Below, piece after piece: positions 16,026 to 24,907 of a DNA stretch of 64,000 bases. The DNA lies in assembly GCA_024234635.1 (NCBI GenBank), contig JACKNX010000002.1:124001-188000 (forward strand), in the 5' to 3' direction. A program made the translations under genes and the position numbers. Position 1 is the first letter of the stretch. Each line of letters begins with the position of its first letter. The notes beneath the pieces are model-generated. The model was not told the DNA's origin and did no database searches. It worked only from the letters and a program-made list of their open reading frames with translations. Source of the stretch: Pseudomonadales bacterium. Lineage in GTDB: Bacteria > Pseudomonadota > Gammaproteobacteria > Pseudomonadales > Azotimanducaceae.

Positions 16026-17360
16026 ATGGACAGCATTCCCGTCGACCTTTCCTCGCTGCGTTCCGACCATCGACGCAATATTGTCATCGTTGGTGGCGGC
16101 TTTGCCGGCGTCACGCTGGCGCGCCACCTCGAACGCCGTTTGCCACCCGAGTGGGACCTGTTCCTGCTCAGCCGCACGAATCTGATCACGTACAACCCCT
16201 TGCTGCCGGAAGTCGTCGGCGCATCCGTGCTGCCAGGACACGTCGTCGTCCCGCTGCGCCGGATCCTCAAGCGCACGCGCATCCGCATGGTGCAGGTGCA
16301 GGACATCGACTTTGCCAATCGCACCGTGACCTACGTAAAACCCATTCATGACACGATTCCCTTCGAACACCTGGTATTCGCCGCCGGACTGGATGCGAAC
16401 CTGGACACGGTGCCTGGCATGGCGCAATACGGCCTGCCCCTGAAGACGCTGGGTGATGCCATGTTCCTGCGGAATCGGGTGATCGGTGCCCTGGAGGAGG
16501 CCACACTGACGTACGATCGGGCTCGCAGCCATCTGCTCACCAACTTCATTGTCGTGGGCGGCGGCTTCAGCGGCGTGGAGGCCGCCGGTGAAATCCACGA
16601 CTTGCTGCAGGAAGCGGCCCCCCAGTTCAAACGGGTCACACGGGAGCAATGCCGCGTGCATGTGGTGCACAGCCAGCCGCACCTGCTGCCTGAGGTCTCC
16701 GAGTCCCTTGGGCGGTATACCGAGACCAACATGCGTCAGCGTGGGATCGAGGTTTACCTCGGCGCGCGGGTTGCCAGCGTTGACGCGCAGGGCGTATCAC
16801 TCACAAACGGGGAGCGGATCGCAGGTGCCACGGTCATCAGTACCGTAGGTGCGCATGCGCATGAGTTCATTGCCTGCCTGCCGTGCGCCGACGCCCGGGG
16901 ACGACTGCCCACCGACGCATGCCTTCGTGTCCAGGGTACGGATCGCGTCTGGGCGCTTGGCGATTGTGCCGTGGTGCCAAACACCGCCACGCAATCGCCC
17001 TCGCCCACCACCGCGCAGTTTGCCGTTCAGCAGGCGCGACTGCTGGCAGACAACCTGCTGGCCTGTCTCGCGGAACGCCCCCCACGCAGCTTCCACTACA
17101 AGGCACGCGGCCAGCTGGCCGCGGTAGGACACCACAAGGCGGTCGCGGAAATCTTTGGCGTACGCCTGGCGGGCGTCGCCGCCTGGTTGTTGTGGCGCGC
17201 CTTCTATCTCGCGCGAATTCCCACCTTTGCGTGGAAGGTGCGGTTGTTCCTGGAATGGAACTGGTCGTTGTTCTTTCGCAAGGATATCTCCCTCATGACC
17301 ATGGAACGCTCGATGTCTCACGAGCGCGCCAGCGAGGCGCCGGCAGACATCCGGGGTTGA
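16026..17360 (+). CDS. NDH-2-type NAD(P)/FAD-dependent oxidoreductase
   Basis: The 444-residue protein is a type II NADH dehydrogenase-like flavoprotein that would pass electrons from NADH to quinone at the inner face of the membrane. The FAD motif IVIVGGGFAGVTLARHL is at about 19-35, the NAD motif FIVVGGGFSGVEAAGEI at about 175-191, and the second FAD motif RVWALGDCAVV follows. The C-terminal region (AWLLWRAFYLARIPTFAWKVRLFLEW) is an amphipathic membrane-associating tail typical of NDH-2. The 146-base gap before it shows nothing else. The start was taken as the ATG at 16026, which gives the normal N-terminal distance to the FAD motif. Confidence 0.9.
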   Translation: MDSIPVDLSSLRSDHRRNIVIVGGGFAGVTLARHLERRLPPEWDLFLLSRTNLITYNPLLPEVVGASVLPGHVVVPLRRILKRTRIRMVQVQDIDFANRTVTYVKPIHDTIPFEHLVFAAGLDANLDTVPGMAQYGLPLKTLGDAMFLRNRVIGALEEATLTYDRARSHLLTNFIVVGGGFSGVEAAGEIHDLLQEAAPQFKRVTREQCRVHVVHSQPHLLPEVSESLGRYTETNMRQRGIEVYLGARVASVDAQGVSLTNGERIAGATVISTVGAHAHEFIACLPCADARGRLPTDACLRVQGTDRVWALGDCAVVPNTATQSPSPTTAQFAVQQARLLADNLLACLAERPPRSFHYKARGQLAAVGHHKAVAEIFGVRLAGVAAWLLWRAFYLARIPTFAWKVRLFLEWNWSLFFRKDISLMTMERSMSHERASEAPADIRG

Positions 17361-17437
17361 GGGGCGCGCGGAGCGGCGTTTGGGTCAAACCCGATAAACG
17401 CTTATTCTTGCCGCTTCATGGACTGTCGGGAATCCGC

Positions 17438-18181
17438 ATGACCGTTCCCTTGCGCATTGGCCTGCTGTGCCTGTGCCTGCTGCCAGCTTTCGCCGCGCCG
17501 GCACAGTCGTTCGGCGATCGACTCAAGGCCATCCTCTCCGGCTCCGGCGCCAAACTGACGGAAAGCGACGCCGCAGGCGGCATCCGCGAAGCGCTGGCGA
17601 ACGGGATCGAGAAGGCCGTTTCCAGACTCGGCAGACAGGACGGCTTTTTCGCCGACCAGGCAGTGAAGATCCTGGTGCCGAAGAAACTGCGCAAGATCAC
17701 CGACACAGCCCGCAACTTCGGATTTGACAAGCAGGTGGATGCGTTTGAACTGTCGATGAACCGGGCCGCGGAAAGTGCCGTTCCCAAAGCCGCCAACATA
17801 CTCGGCGACGCAGTGCGTGCCATGAGCATGGAGGATGCCATCGGCCTGGTGAAGGGTGGCGAGACAGCAGCCACCGACTACTTTCGACGCACAAGCGAAT
17901 CCAGCCTGCGTGACGCCTTTCTTCCCATCGTGGCGAAGCAGACGGCAGGTACCGGCGTCACGCAGCGATACAAGAGTATTGCCGGAGCGGTTACGGAAAA
18001 CCCGCTGTCTGCTGCTCTGCTGGGCGACCGGCAACGTACCATCGACCTGGACAGCTACGTCACGGACAAGGCCATCGACGGTCTGTTCCAGGCGATTGCC
18101 GAGCAGGAACGGGAGATACGCGCCAATCCGGCGGCACGTACAACAAGCCTGTTGAAGAAAGTGTTCGGGGGCGGCAAATAG
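17438..18181 (+). CDS. DUF4197 family exported protein
   Basis: The 247-residue protein carries a signal peptide (TVPLRIGLLCLCLLPAFAAPAQS) and a helical body with the DUF4197 pattern: GGIREALANGIEKAV, FFADQAVKILVPKKLRK, SMNRAAESAVPKA, GGETAATDYFRRTSES, and VTDKAIDGLFQAIAEQEREIR near the C-terminus. Its function is unknown. The start ATG at 17438 follows a GGAAT stretch and directly opens the signal peptide; an earlier frame overlaps the NDH-2 gene and was rejected. It lies 77 bases after NDH-2 and 49 before asnB, so co-transcription is possible. Confidence 0.87.
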   Translation: MTVPLRIGLLCLCLLPAFAAPAQSFGDRLKAILSGSGAKLTESDAAGGIREALANGIEKAVSRLGRQDGFFADQAVKILVPKKLRKITDTARNFGFDKQVDAFELSMNRAAESAVPKAANILGDAVRAMSMEDAIGLVKGGETAATDYFRRTSESSLRDAFLPIVAKQTAGTGVTQRYKSIAGAVTENPLSAALLGDRQRTIDLDSYVTDKAIDGLFQAIAEQEREIRANPAARTTSLLKKVFGGGK

Positions 18182-18230
18182 CTCACTCGACGGTTCAGGG
18201 CCCGACACCGCCAGCACACGGCCGCACGCG

Positions 18231-20156
18231 ATGTGTGGAATAGCAGGAATTCTGTCCCCCACCGGCGACGTTGATGCCGGGAAACTGTCCCGCATGAGCG
18301 TGGCCTTGACACATCGCGGTCCTGACGCGCACGGGATCTGGCAGGACACCGGGATCGGGCTGGTACATCGCCGGCTGGCAGTGGTTGATCTGTCCCCCGC
18401 GGGGGCGCAACCGATGCTCGCCCGGTCCGGTCGTTACGTACTCTCCTACAACGGTGAGATCTACAATGCCAACGCGTTGCGAAACACGCTGTCCAACGCG
18501 GAATGGCGCGGGCACAGCGACACCGAAGTCCTGCTCGCGCTGATCGAGCGACACGGTCCCGTCGCCGCGCTCGATCTGGTGGATGGCATGTTCGCCTTTG
18601 CGCTCTGGGACCGCCACGACCAGTGCCTGTGGCTGGCAAGGGATCGGCTGGGCGAAAAACCGCTGTTTTACGGCTGGCTGGGCAACTGCTTCGTCTTTGC
18701 CTCGGAACCCGCGGCGCTGCGCGCTGCCTGGAGCGGTGAGCTGACCCTGGACATCGCCGCCCTGGCCGGCTACCTGCGCCACAATTACCTGCCCGCGCTG
18801 TCGTCACCGTGGCGGGAAATCAGCAAAGTGGCGCCCGGAACGCTGCTGAGGCTGAATCACGCAGAGGCCGTGCAACAACAGCCTCCCGAGGTCATTCCCT
18901 ACTGGCAGTTGACCGCCGCCGTCGCACAATCCGGGGACCCGCCATCCGACGCTGACCTGCTCGCAATGCTGCGGCGTTCGGTATCCCGCCGATTGACAGC
19001 GGATGTCCCCGTGGGCACGTTCCTCTCCGGTGGTATCGACTCAACGCTCATTACCGCGCTCGCGTGCGAAGCGTCACCGACACCAGTGCAATCGTTCACG
19101 ATGGGTTTTGCCGACGCGGTCTACGATGAAGCGCCCCACGCAGCGCGGATCGCGTCTCACCTGGGTACCCGACACACCTCGGTGCACGTGAACGAGACCA
19201 ATCTGCTGAACCTGATCGAGGAGCTGCCCACACACCTCGGCGAACCCTTCGCCGACAGCTCATTTCTGCCCACGTTTCTGCTGTCGCGCCTGATGCGCCA
19301 GCACGTAACCGTCGCCTTGTCTGGCGATGGCGGCGACGAACTGTTCCACGGCTACGGGCGCTACGCGCTATGGGAGCGCGCCTGCCGGCTGCGCGGCCTC
19401 ATTCCGCCGACCCTGAGACGACCGTTGTCGCGTTTGTTGAACCATCGTTTGGCTGCCAACATCGCGCGCCGCCTGTCCTGGCGGGACGGCCGTGGCCGCA
19501 CCGTGGCCCTGGACAACCGCCTGCGCGGTATCGGCGACCTGATCAACGCGCCGGATGACCTGCAGCTCTACCGCGCGATGATCTCCCATTCCCGTGCTCC
19601 CGCGGAGTACCTCGCCGGAAGGGGTATCGCCGAAACGCCAACCGTTTACGCCAGCATCCCGGCCGGCGTCGGCACGCTGCCCGCATGGCGGCAACCCGCT
19701 CTCCTCGACACACTCGCCTATCTTCCCGATGACATCCTTACCAAGGTCGATCGGGCCAGCATGGCTGTCAGTCTGGAGACACGCGTGCCGCTCCTCGATC
19801 ATCACCTCGTCGCCGCGGCTTTCCGCCTGCCGAGGGAGCACCTCATTGATGCGGACGGGGCCAAGGCGCCGCTGCGACGGCTGCTGTCCACATACGTACC
19901 GCCGGCACTGACGCAACGACCCAAACAAGGTTTTGCGGTGCCCATCAACCGGTGGTTGCGCGAGCCGTTGCGGCCGTGGCTGATCGATACGCTGAACCCG
20001 CGCACCCTGGAAGCCCAGGGCGTTTTGAATTCCACAGCCGTCATCGCAATGCGCGACAATCATCTTGCCGGTCGAGCCGAGCGTGGCGCGCAGCTCTGGG
20101 ATTTCGCGATCCTGACAGCCTGGCTGGCCGCGGGGAATCAGGCGTCGCGCCCCTGA
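18231..20156 (+). CDS. asnB: Asparagine synthase (glutamine-hydrolysing)
   Basis: The 641-residue enzyme transfers the amide of glutamine to aspartate using ATP. The N-terminal Ntn-type glutaminase domain starts MCGIAGIL with nucleophile Cys2, and contains the substrate-binding RGPDAHGIW and YNGEIYN segments. The synthetase half has the PP-loop FLSGGIDST at about 264-272 and the later VALSGDGGDELFHGYGRY. Its 3' end overlaps the convergent glycosyltransferase gene by 19 bases. AsnB-like enzymes next to glycosyltransferases are often part of polysaccharide or secondary-product clusters, but here the neighbours do not prove such a role. Confidence 0.92.
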   Translation: MCGIAGILSPTGDVDAGKLSRMSVALTHRGPDAHGIWQDTGIGLVHRRLAVVDLSPAGAQPMLARSGRYVLSYNGEIYNANALRNTLSNAEWRGHSDTEVLLALIERHGPVAALDLVDGMFAFALWDRHDQCLWLARDRLGEKPLFYGWLGNCFVFASEPAALRAAWSGELTLDIAALAGYLRHNYLPALSSPWREISKVAPGTLLRLNHAEAVQQQPPEVIPYWQLTAAVAQSGDPPSDADLLAMLRRSVSRRLTADVPVGTFLSGGIDSTLITALACEASPTPVQSFTMGFADAVYDEAPHAARIASHLGTRHTSVHVNETNLLNLIEELPTHLGEPFADSSFLPTFLLSRLMRQHVTVALSGDGGDELFHGYGRYALWERACRLRGLIPPTLRRPLSRLLNHRLAANIARRLSWRDGRGRTVALDNRLRGIGDLINAPDDLQLYRAMISHSRAPAEYLAGRGIAETPTVYASIPAGVGTLPAWRQPALLDTLAYLPDDILTKVDRASMAVSLETRVPLLDHHLVAAAFRLPREHLIDADGAKAPLRRLLSTYVPPALTQRPKQGFAVPINRWLREPLRPWLIDTLNPRTLEAQGVLNSTAVIAMRDNHLAGRAERGAQLWDFAILTAWLAAGNQASRP

Positions 20157-21274
20157 CCAACTCCCGCGCTGGCGCTCAGCACGACAGCGTCCCAGGCGGC
20201 GAAGAAACGAGCATCTCCAAACCGCTCCAGCACCTGCGTGGCGGCAGCCGCCATGCGCGCCAGTCGATCGGCGTCAGCGGACAGGCGCCGCAGGCTGCCG
20301 GCCAACGCCTCGACATCATTGGGAGGCACCAGCTCACCATCCTCCCCATCGCGCACGATCTCAGCCGGCCCGGTGTCACAGTCGTATGCAACCGGCACAC
20401 AGCCATGCGCCATCGCTTCCAGCAGTACATTCGGAAAACCCTCGAACCGCGACGTGAGCAGCAGCACATCCGCACGTTGATACCAGGCAGCCATGCACCC
20501 GCTGCGAGGGACGAAGACAACGCGCCCCGGGGGAAGTGCCTTCCCTGCCATGTCACGCAAACCAGTGACGAGCGGGCCGTCACCCAGCACCGCAAGCGTC
20601 CAGCGCTCATCGTTCCCCAGCGCACGCACAAACGCCAGCAAAGCCTGGTCCACCTGTTTTTCGGGCACAAGCCGACCAACGTACAGCACCAGCCGTCTGT
20701 CCCCGGGTATCAGCGCCGATGGTTCAACCGCGGGCTCCGCCACTACCAGCGGCAGCGCAATGCCATTCGGTATCACAACCACATTGCTCAGCAGGCAGGT
20801 GCGGCGATACCACTCGGCGCTGCGAGTCGTCTGCACAACCACCGCTGCCGCCCTGGCATAGGCCCGGTCGCGGACTGAACGCTGTAGCCATCCCAGCCCC
20901 AGGTGCGCCGGATACATACGCTCCGCTGCAAAGACGGGGACTGACAGGCCGACACACGCAAGCACCGCAACAACATTGGCGGTGGGCAGGAAAGCAACCA
21001 CGCCATCCGGACGGAAGTCGCGAATCACACGCCTGAGACGCTGAACCCGACGCAAATTGCGCACAACCGCCCTGAGCCAGTGACCGGATATGCCGCCGGT
21101 ATCGGTGGTGAACCGGGAGACCCCGACCGGAAGGGTCAACACATCCAGGGACCGCGACGCCTGCGTCACCACGCCCACGGCGTGGCCCTGCGCCAGCCAG
21201 TGGGCCGCAAGCTTGACCACGGTGCGCTCGGCACCACCGGCGCCGAGGCTGTTGATGGACAGCAGAAGCCGCAT
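20138..21274 (-). CDS. Glycosyltransferase family 4-like protein
   Basis: The 378-residue protein has the GT-B two-domain layout: INSLGAGGAERTVVKLAAHWLAQGHAV near the N-terminus (the glycine-rich acceptor loop), then LVLYVGRLVPEKQVDQALLAF and the donor-binding EGFPNVLLEAMAHGCVPVAYDCDTGPAEIV motif of the E-x7-E type. It would transfer a sugar from a nucleotide donor to a lipid or glycan acceptor at the inner membrane. It is convergent with asnB, overlapping it by 19 bases, and is six bases after the end of the next upstream gene at 21281. The donor and acceptor are unknown. Confidence 0.87.
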   Translation of the reverse strand: MRLLLSINSLGAGGAERTVVKLAAHWLAQGHAVGVVTQASRSLDVLTLPVGVSRFTTDTGGISGHWLRAVVRNLRRVQRLRRVIRDFRPDGVVAFLPTANVVAVLACVGLSVPVFAAERMYPAHLGLGWLQRSVRDRAYARAAAVVVQTTRSAEWYRRTCLLSNVVVIPNGIALPLVVAEPAVEPSALIPGDRRLVLYVGRLVPEKQVDQALLAFVRALGNDERWTLAVLGDGPLVTGLRDMAGKALPPGRVVFVPRSGCMAAWYQRADVLLLTSRFEGFPNVLLEAMAHGCVPVAYDCDTGPAEIVRDGEDGELVPPNDVEALAGSLRRLSADADRLARMAAAATQVLERFGDARFFAAWDAVVLSASAGVGQGRDA

Positions 21275-21280
21275 GCGGCC

Positions 21281-21892
21281 TCAGGGGAGAAGCTGCGTGG
21301 CAATTGCCAGCGTGCCAGTGGTGAGCGCCGCCCGCTTGCGGAAATTCGCAAGCGCTGCGGGATGGAAATCCCGCGACGCCTGCCACGCGTCCATCGTCTC
21401 GTACCAGGTGATCAACAGCATCTGCCCGGACTGGACGTCCGCCGGTTCCCGGAACAGCCCTTCCGGACGGCTGGCGTAGCGGTCGCTGTGTTCGAAGTTC
21501 TCCCACGCCTCGCGAGACAACGCTGCCACCCTGTCGACATTGCCAGCGTCCACGTCGAAAGTGCGATGCACGTAGAAGCCTTTGCGCGTGAGTGGCGCCG
21601 AATCCGCTGGCCGCACCGTAGGCAGGAACGCACGCTGCTCCAGCACGTCCGCCTGGGTTGCCAGCAGGTCGGTCAGTTCCCGGAGGGGCCGAACCGGCCG
21701 CGTGGGATGACTGATCATGACCAGAAGGTCCCGGGAGTGCAGCCCAAAGATCCCCTGCCAGCAACCCCACGTCTGCGCGTTCCAGGCACCGAGCCGGGGT
21801 TCGACCTCGGTGCGCAGCGCTTCGCGCAGGCTGCCGGCCTCCCCATGCCGACTCCGCAACCTCACATACCGATAGCCCAGCAGGCCGCCCAT
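21281..21892 (-). CDS. Hypothetical protein with dimeric alpha/beta-barrel-like (NIPSNAP-like) pattern
   Basis: The 203-residue protein has two repeats resembling ferredoxin-like alpha/beta barrels: MGGLLGYRYVRLRSRHGEAGSLREAL with RDLLVMISHPTRP, and TRKGFYVHRTFDVDAGNVDRVAALSREAWENFE with SGQMLLITWYETMDAWQASRDF. NIPSNAP-like and ABM-domain proteins have such WxS-like endings. No catalytic motif is visible. It ends six bases before the glycosyltransferase start, so the two are probably co-transcribed. Function unknown; the family call rests on pattern only. Confidence 0.6.
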   Translation of the reverse strand: MGGLLGYRYVRLRSRHGEAGSLREALRTEVEPRLGAWNAQTWGCWQGIFGLHSRDLLVMISHPTRPVRPLRELTDLLATQADVLEQRAFLPTVRPADSAPLTRKGFYVHRTFDVDAGNVDRVAALSREAWENFEHSDRYASRPEGLFREPADVQSGQMLLITWYETMDAWQASRDFHPAALANFRKRAALTTGTLAIATQLLP

Positions 21893-21999
21893 GCCTATTC
21901 CCCATCATTCACTGCCGCCCGGCAGTGTAAGCGACGCGCCACGGGATCGGGCAGTCAAGTACAATCCCGCCCCCGGAAAAAACCTGTCACGCAATAGTC

Positions 22000-23673
22000 A
22001 TGTCCCTATCCCGCAGCGACGCCCTGGCCATACTCACAGCTCCCGGTGAGCCCTATGCGCTCACCGACACCCTCATCAATGGCCGCAGCTACCGGACGTT
22101 CGCCAACGCGCCAGCCAATCTGCACGATCTGTTCGCCACTGCAGTCGACGACAGCACCTTCCTGGTCTACGCGGGCGAGCGCCTCAGCTTTCGCGAGACC
22201 TACGCAAAGGCCGCGGCTTTCGCGTGTTATCTGCAGGCGCAGGGCATCGCATCCGGCGACCGCGTGGCGATCTCGCTGCGCAACTACCCTGAGTGGGTGA
22301 TCGCCTTCATGGCCGCCACCTCCATTGGCGCCATCGCCGTGGCCATGAACGCACTGTGGCAGAGCGATGAGATGCTCTATGGACTGAACGACTGCGGCGC
22401 GCGCGTTCTCATCGCCGACGAAGAACGCCTTGAGCGTCTGGCACCCATCCGCAACCAGGTACAAATCGCCGTGGTCGCGGTGCGGCCGACGCGGCCACAT
22501 ACCGACACCGTCGAATTCAACGCCGCGCTCTCCCCCTACCTCGGGCAATCCATGCCGACCGTGGCCGTCGCCCCCGAAACCAGCGCCACGATCTTCTACA
22601 CCTCCGGATCCACCGGCCACCCCAAGGGTGTGCTGTCCACGCATCGCAACGTGATCAGCGCGCTGCTCTCGTGGGAACTGGATGCACAGGCCGCGGCGTT
22701 GATCGCCGGTCTCACGCCGCAGCCCGGTCCCTACCAGCCTGCCACTCTGATGGCGGTGCCGCTCTTCCACGTCACCGGCTCACACGCCGTGTTTCTCAGC
22801 TGCTACCGGCAGCACCGCAAACTGGTGTGCATGTATCGCTGGAATCCGGAGACCGCGGCGGAGCTGATCGAGTCGGAACGCATCACGTCGGTTGTCGCTC
22901 CCGCAGCGATGACCGGGGACCTCGTGCGCGTCGCGCGGGAAACGCAGCGCGACCTTTCCTCGCTACAGGTCGTCGGCGGCGGCGGCGCGCCGCGTGCACC
23001 GGAGCAGGTGCGCCAGATCGGCGCCACCTTCGCCTCGGCGCTGCCGAATACGGGGTGGGGAATGACGGAAACCAATGCCATTGGCGCCGGGATCGGCGGC
23101 CTGGATTACCTTGCGCATCCCGCCAGTTCCGGGCGTTGTTCCGCGGTTCTGGAGCTCAAGGTGGTGGACGCCGAAGGCAACCGGCTCCCCGCCGGCGAAC
23201 GCGGCGAGTTGCTGGTGCGCGGCACCAGCGTTTTCCAGGGCTACTGGAACCGTCCAGAGCTGAACGCCACCCTGTTCGACGACGGCTGGTTTCGTACGGG
23301 CGACGTCGCCTACCTCGATGATGAGGGTTACCTGTACATCGTGGACCGTATCAAGGACCTCATCATCCGCGGCGGCGAGAACATCGGCTGCGGACAGGTG
23401 GAGGCTGCGCTCGTCATGCATCCGGACATCATCGAGGCCGCGGTCTACGCCGTGCCGGACGAGCGACTGGGCGAAGAAGTCGGTGCCACGGTGTATGCAC
23501 AGGCGCCAATCGACGAGGCGGCGCTGCGCGACTTCCTGGGCGCGCACCTCGCCCGCTTCGCCATTCCCCGGTATCTGCGTTTCAGCGACACCCCCCTGCC
23601 CCGCACGGCATCCGGCAAGATCCTGAAACGGGAGCTTCGCGATGACGCCGTGAACGCGCTCGTCAACAGCTGA
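22000..23673 (+). CDS. AMP-dependent acyl-CoA synthetase
   Basis: The 557-residue ANL-family enzyme would activate a carboxylic acid with ATP and CoA. Visible motifs are the P-loop-like IFYTSGSTGHPKGV at about 198-211, GWGMTETNAIG at about 350, WFRTGDVAYLDDEGYLYIVDR with the hinge Asp, IIRGGENI, and the A10 lysine in PRTASGKILKREL near the C-terminus. The full family length is present. The acid is unknown; medium or long fatty acids or aromatic acids are equally possible. It is divergent from the gene at 21892 and converges with the CoA-transferase pair ten bases after its stop. Confidence 0.9.
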   Translation: MSLSRSDALAILTAPGEPYALTDTLINGRSYRTFANAPANLHDLFATAVDDSTFLVYAGERLSFRETYAKAAAFACYLQAQGIASGDRVAISLRNYPEWVIAFMAATSIGAIAVAMNALWQSDEMLYGLNDCGARVLIADEERLERLAPIRNQVQIAVVAVRPTRPHTDTVEFNAALSPYLGQSMPTVAVAPETSATIFYTSGSTGHPKGVLSTHRNVISALLSWELDAQAAALIAGLTPQPGPYQPATLMAVPLFHVTGSHAVFLSCYRQHRKLVCMYRWNPETAAELIESERITSVVAPAAMTGDLVRVARETQRDLSSLQVVGGGGAPRAPEQVRQIGATFASALPNTGWGMTETNAIGAGIGGLDYLAHPASSGRCSAVLELKVVDAEGNRLPAGERGELLVRGTSVFQGYWNRPELNATLFDDGWFRTGDVAYLDDEGYLYIVDRIKDLIIRGGENIGCGQVEAALVMHPDIIEAAVYAVPDERLGEEVGATVYAQAPIDEAALRDFLGAHLARFAIPRYLRFSDTPLPRTASGKILKRELRDDAVNALVNS

Positions 23674-23683
23674 TGAACGGATA

Positions 23684-24907
23684 TCAGTCGTCGCCGAACA
23701 ACTCGGCGTTGTGCTCGCCAAGGTATGGTGCGCGACGGGCGATCCGCCAGGGCGCCAGCGGCAGACTGAAAGGTGCGCCGGGATACATGATCGTGCGATC
23801 CAGTGCTTCGTGATGCACTGGCACCTGCATCCCGCGCGCGCGGAAATGTGGATCCTCCAGCGCTTCCTCGGGGCTGTTGATCACCCCCACGGCCAGCCCG
23901 GCATGCTGGCAACCTTCGAAGAATTCCTGCGCGGATACACGCTGCGCCACCAGCTTCAGGCCTTCGCGACCGGCGCCGAAAATTGCGGTGACGGTGTCAT
24001 CGCTGCCGATCAGCGACAGATCGAACGGACCTTCCCAGTCGGCGCCCATTTCCAGGAATACGGCCTCGGGAAAAGACGCCTCGAGGTCGAGCTTGCGTAT
24101 CCACGCCAGCAGCCGCGCGAATTCCTCCGGAAACCGCGGCGGCACGCCGGTATTCACCCAGCGGCCATCCGCACACCGCATCTGCGTTTCTCCGGTCGGA
24201 GTCACAGAGGCATGGCGTCCGGTCTGACGCTGCAACGTCGCCTCCGCGACGAGCCAGCCATAGCTGGCACCTTCCGTGGTGACGTTACATGCCGCGGCGA
24301 CGGAAACATCGATGAACTGACCGCCACCGCCCCGCTGGCGGTACAGCAAGGCAGTGAACACGCTCATCACGGCGTAGTGACAGGCGGTGTGATACGCCTG
24401 GAAGCCCCAGCCGCGAACGGGTGGCAGGGAATGGTCATCGTAGCCGCAGCTCCACACGGGACCACCCGCCGCCATCAAGGTCAGATCGGTCTCCGGCAGG
24501 TCGCTCTCCGGTCGCTGCCGTCCATACGGCGTCACTGCCACATGAACGAGCCCCGGGTTGGCGCTGGCGAGGTCCGTATAATCGAGCCCCAGCGCAGCCA
24601 GGCGCGTCGTGGGTTGCGATTCGAGGAACACATCGGCGTCGGCCAGCAGCCGCCGCAACCGCGCCTGATCAGCACTGTCCGACAGATCCAGCGTGACGCC
24701 GCGCTTGCTCGTGTTGTAATGCCAGAAATGCAGGCTGCGTTCCGGTCCGGGCACATCATCCACGAACGGCGGGTAGTGACGCGCAGCATCTCCGGCCGGC
24801 GGCTCCACCAGAATCACGTCGGCGCCCATGTCAGCGAGAAGCTTGCCGGCAAAGGCAACGCGTTCGCTGGCCAGTTCGATCACCCGCACGCCAGCCAGCA
24901 CACTCAC
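23684..24907 (-). CDS. CaiB/BaiF family III CoA-transferase subunit, catalytic Asp apparently missing
   Basis: The 407-residue protein has the family III fold with VLAGVRVIELASERVAFAGKLLADMGADVILVEPP at the start and the expected full length. In the motif where family III enzymes carry the aspartate that forms an acyl anhydride (GGGGQFIDVSVAAACNV) the residue aligned to that Asp is Ala. It may therefore need its overlapping partner for activity, as in heteromeric enzymes of this family. The GTG start at 24907 overlaps the partner's stop by four bases; the longer frame to 24997 begins inside the partner and was rejected. Confidence 0.85.
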   Translation of the reverse strand: MSVLAGVRVIELASERVAFAGKLLADMGADVILVEPPAGDAARHYPPFVDDVPGPERSLHFWHYNTSKRGVTLDLSDSADQARLRRLLADADVFLESQPTTRLAALGLDYTDLASANPGLVHVAVTPYGRQRPESDLPETDLTLMAAGGPVWSCGYDDHSLPPVRGWGFQAYHTACHYAVMSVFTALLYRQRGGGGQFIDVSVAAACNVTTEGASYGWLVAEATLQRQTGRHASVTPTGETQMRCADGRWVNTGVPPRFPEEFARLLAWIRKLDLEASFPEAVFLEMGADWEGPFDLSLIGSDDTVTAIFGAGREGLKLVAQRVSAQEFFEGCQHAGLAVGVINSPEEALEDPHFRARGMQVPVHHEALDRTIMYPGAPFSLPLAPWRIARRAPYLGEHNAELFGDD